A stretch of 56,367 bases of DNA from positions 1-56,367 of the forward strand of contig JAUCBJ010001331.1 of the NCBI GenBank assembly GCA_032718475.1, read 5' to 3'. Of the stretch, positions 55,429 to 56,367 are shown piece after piece. The notes beneath the pieces were generated by a model. It was not told where the DNA came from and ran no database searches. It saw nothing but the letters and a program-made list of their open reading frames with translations. This stretch comes from Nemertoderma westbladi (taxonomy: Eukaryota; Xenacoelomorpha; Nemertodermatida; Nemertodermatidae). Both the position numbers and the translations under genes were made by a program. How positions within the stretch are numbered: the first letter of the stretch is position 1; every line of letters begins with the position of its first letter.

Positions 55429-56367
55429 CTGACTGATTGATTGACGGCAGTATGACTGAATACCGGTAACATCTGAAATTCCCTGCCTGCTGTTCTGCCA
55501 TAAACTTGACATCTTTAGGCCTACTACATCTACCACTATAAGCAGATAACTCTGTAGCGGTTTGATAGACTACAATAGACCAACTTTCAACCCCATCCCA
55601 CACATGGCGCCCAAACGTAGTGGGAATCAGAATCCGGACTCGTCCGAAAAAATTGACAAACTCGAGGACTGGATAAAGACCTTGGTACTGGAAGTCAGAA
55701 CCATGGATGGAAATGTAAAAAACTTGGAAAAGTCCATAAAAGCTATTCCGGATCTACAGGAAGCAATAAGCGGCTTAATAAGCGATAACAAAGCTCTAAG
55801 GAAAGAAAACAAACGATTGATAGACGCCAATGATAAATTGGACCAATACATGAAACGACACAACGTTCTTCTCCATGGAATTAACGAGGGATCCGTCGAG
55901 GATACCAACCGTATAGTTTACGAGCTGCTAGAGAAACTAGGAATCCCACGAAACGAGGTTGACCTATTCCATCGACTAGGGCCACCTAAGAACGACCGCA
56001 CCAAATGTCGACCAATAATTATACGCTTTATTGGGCACTCTACTCGTCACATCGCCTTCCGAAACCGCAAACAACTTCCGGAAGGTGTTTACTTATCTGA
56101 TCATCTTACCTTGTTAAGGGCAACTCTCCTGCGCGATGCTCTTAAGCTAAAGACTAACAAGAAAGTTGCAGCGGCATATTCAACCAACGGTTCAGTTTAC
56201 GTCCGTATGTCAGCAGACCGGAACGATATTCCGATATTAATCTCATCGCAGGAAGACATTGCTTACCTTCAGCAATCTCGTGACATTCCCAAGTCTAACC
56301 AAACAAGGCATAATGGGAACCAGTCCACTAATCGCCTCCCTCGCGGCCGTCCTTCTGGTCGTCCTAT
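55429..56367 (+). mobile_element. Non-LTR retrotransposon (LINE), 5' end, nested in BEL copy C
   Basis: Copy C and copy B agree up to the ATGTTCTT ending at 55,428 and then differ completely. About 175 bp of 5' UTR follows, then an ORF1 in the same orientation. The presence of the 5' UTR and a complete ORF1 start suggests a near full-length LINE, most of it outside the window. Confidence 0.75.
55604..56367 (+). CDS. LINE ORF1 protein (partial, open at the window end)
   Basis: ATG at 55,604; 254 residues open to the last base, no stop. Residues ~12-85 are a heptad-rich coiled coil for self-assembly (LEDWIKTL, NLEKSIKAI, LRKENKRLIDAND). Then KRHNVLLHGI begins an RNA-recognition-like fold as in L1/CR1-type ORF1 proteins; DLFHRLGPP and CRPIIIRFIG are typical of it. 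A C-terminal helical part (LRATLLRDALKLKTNKK) is followed by a basic low-complexity tail (RGRPSGRP). Expected role: RNA binding and chaperone activity for LINE RNA. I cannot tell CR1, Jockey or L1 groups without ORF2. Confidence 0.85.
   Translation, partial: MAPKRSGNQNPDSSEKIDKLEDWIKTLVLEVRTMDGNVKNLEKSIKAIPDLQEAISGLISDNKALRKENKRLIDANDKLDQYMKRHNVLLHGINEGSVEDTNRIVYELLEKLGIPRNEVDLFHRLGPPKNDRTKCRPIIIRFIGHSTRHIAFRNRKQLPEGVYLSDHLTLLRATLLRDALKLKTNKKVAAAYSTNGSVYVRMSADRNDIPILISSQEDIAYLQQSRDIPKSNQTRHNGNQSTNRLPRGRPSGRP

Overview
The window is eukaryotic, AT-rich and almost wholly made of mobile DNA; I found no host gene I could support. BEL/Pao retrotransposons, which are known from animals, together with a Ty3-like element, a LINE and TTAA-flanked DNA elements point to a metazoan, probably a marine invertebrate. 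The species cannot be told from the sequence.

Layout: (1) 1-2,744: low-complexity DNA, a CACGTG-containing array, CAGA microsatellites and ~165-bp tandem units, possibly the left half of a TTAA-flanked DNA element. (2) 2,750-19,096, minus strand: BEL/Pao copy A (16.3 kb, 1,163-bp LTRs, target duplication TTCTG). Its gag-pol is broken in several places, and a third open frame (ORF3) lies about 1.7 kb downstream of pol. (3) 19,102-21,694: the rest of the split repeat, then a 3'-truncated TTAA-flanked element. (4) 21,695-37,135, minus strand: BEL/Pao copy B (15.4 kb, target duplication ATCTT). It has an uninterrupted 2,698-residue gag-pol, but a deletion removes the end of ORF3, the polypurine region and the outer end of the adjacent LTR. 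(5) 37,964-42,353, plus strand: a compact Ty3/gypsy-like element with identical 175-bp LTRs and target duplication CCGCG, inserted in the remnant of an older reading frame. (6) 42,359-46,955: decayed repeats and a full-length 1.55-kb TTAA element. (7) 46,956-55,428, plus strand: BEL/Pao copy C (LTR, long leader, gag to early RT), interrupted at 55,428 by the 5' end of a LINE whose ORF1 runs off the window.

The three BEL copies are diverged members of one family with shared architecture: a ~1.2-kb LTR, a 2.3-2.5-kb leader rich in ACCGGT palindromes and variable tandem repeats, a very long gag-pol with a coiled-coil N-terminal extension, a 1.65-kb spacer holding a duplicated stem-forming element (seen in A and B), and ORF3. 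ORF3 matches no family I recognise, has no envelope-like membrane features, and differs between A and B largely at silent positions. It is the best candidate here for undescribed biology. The Ty3-like element shows a textbook -1 frameshift signal (GGGAAAC plus a GC stem) between gag and pol.
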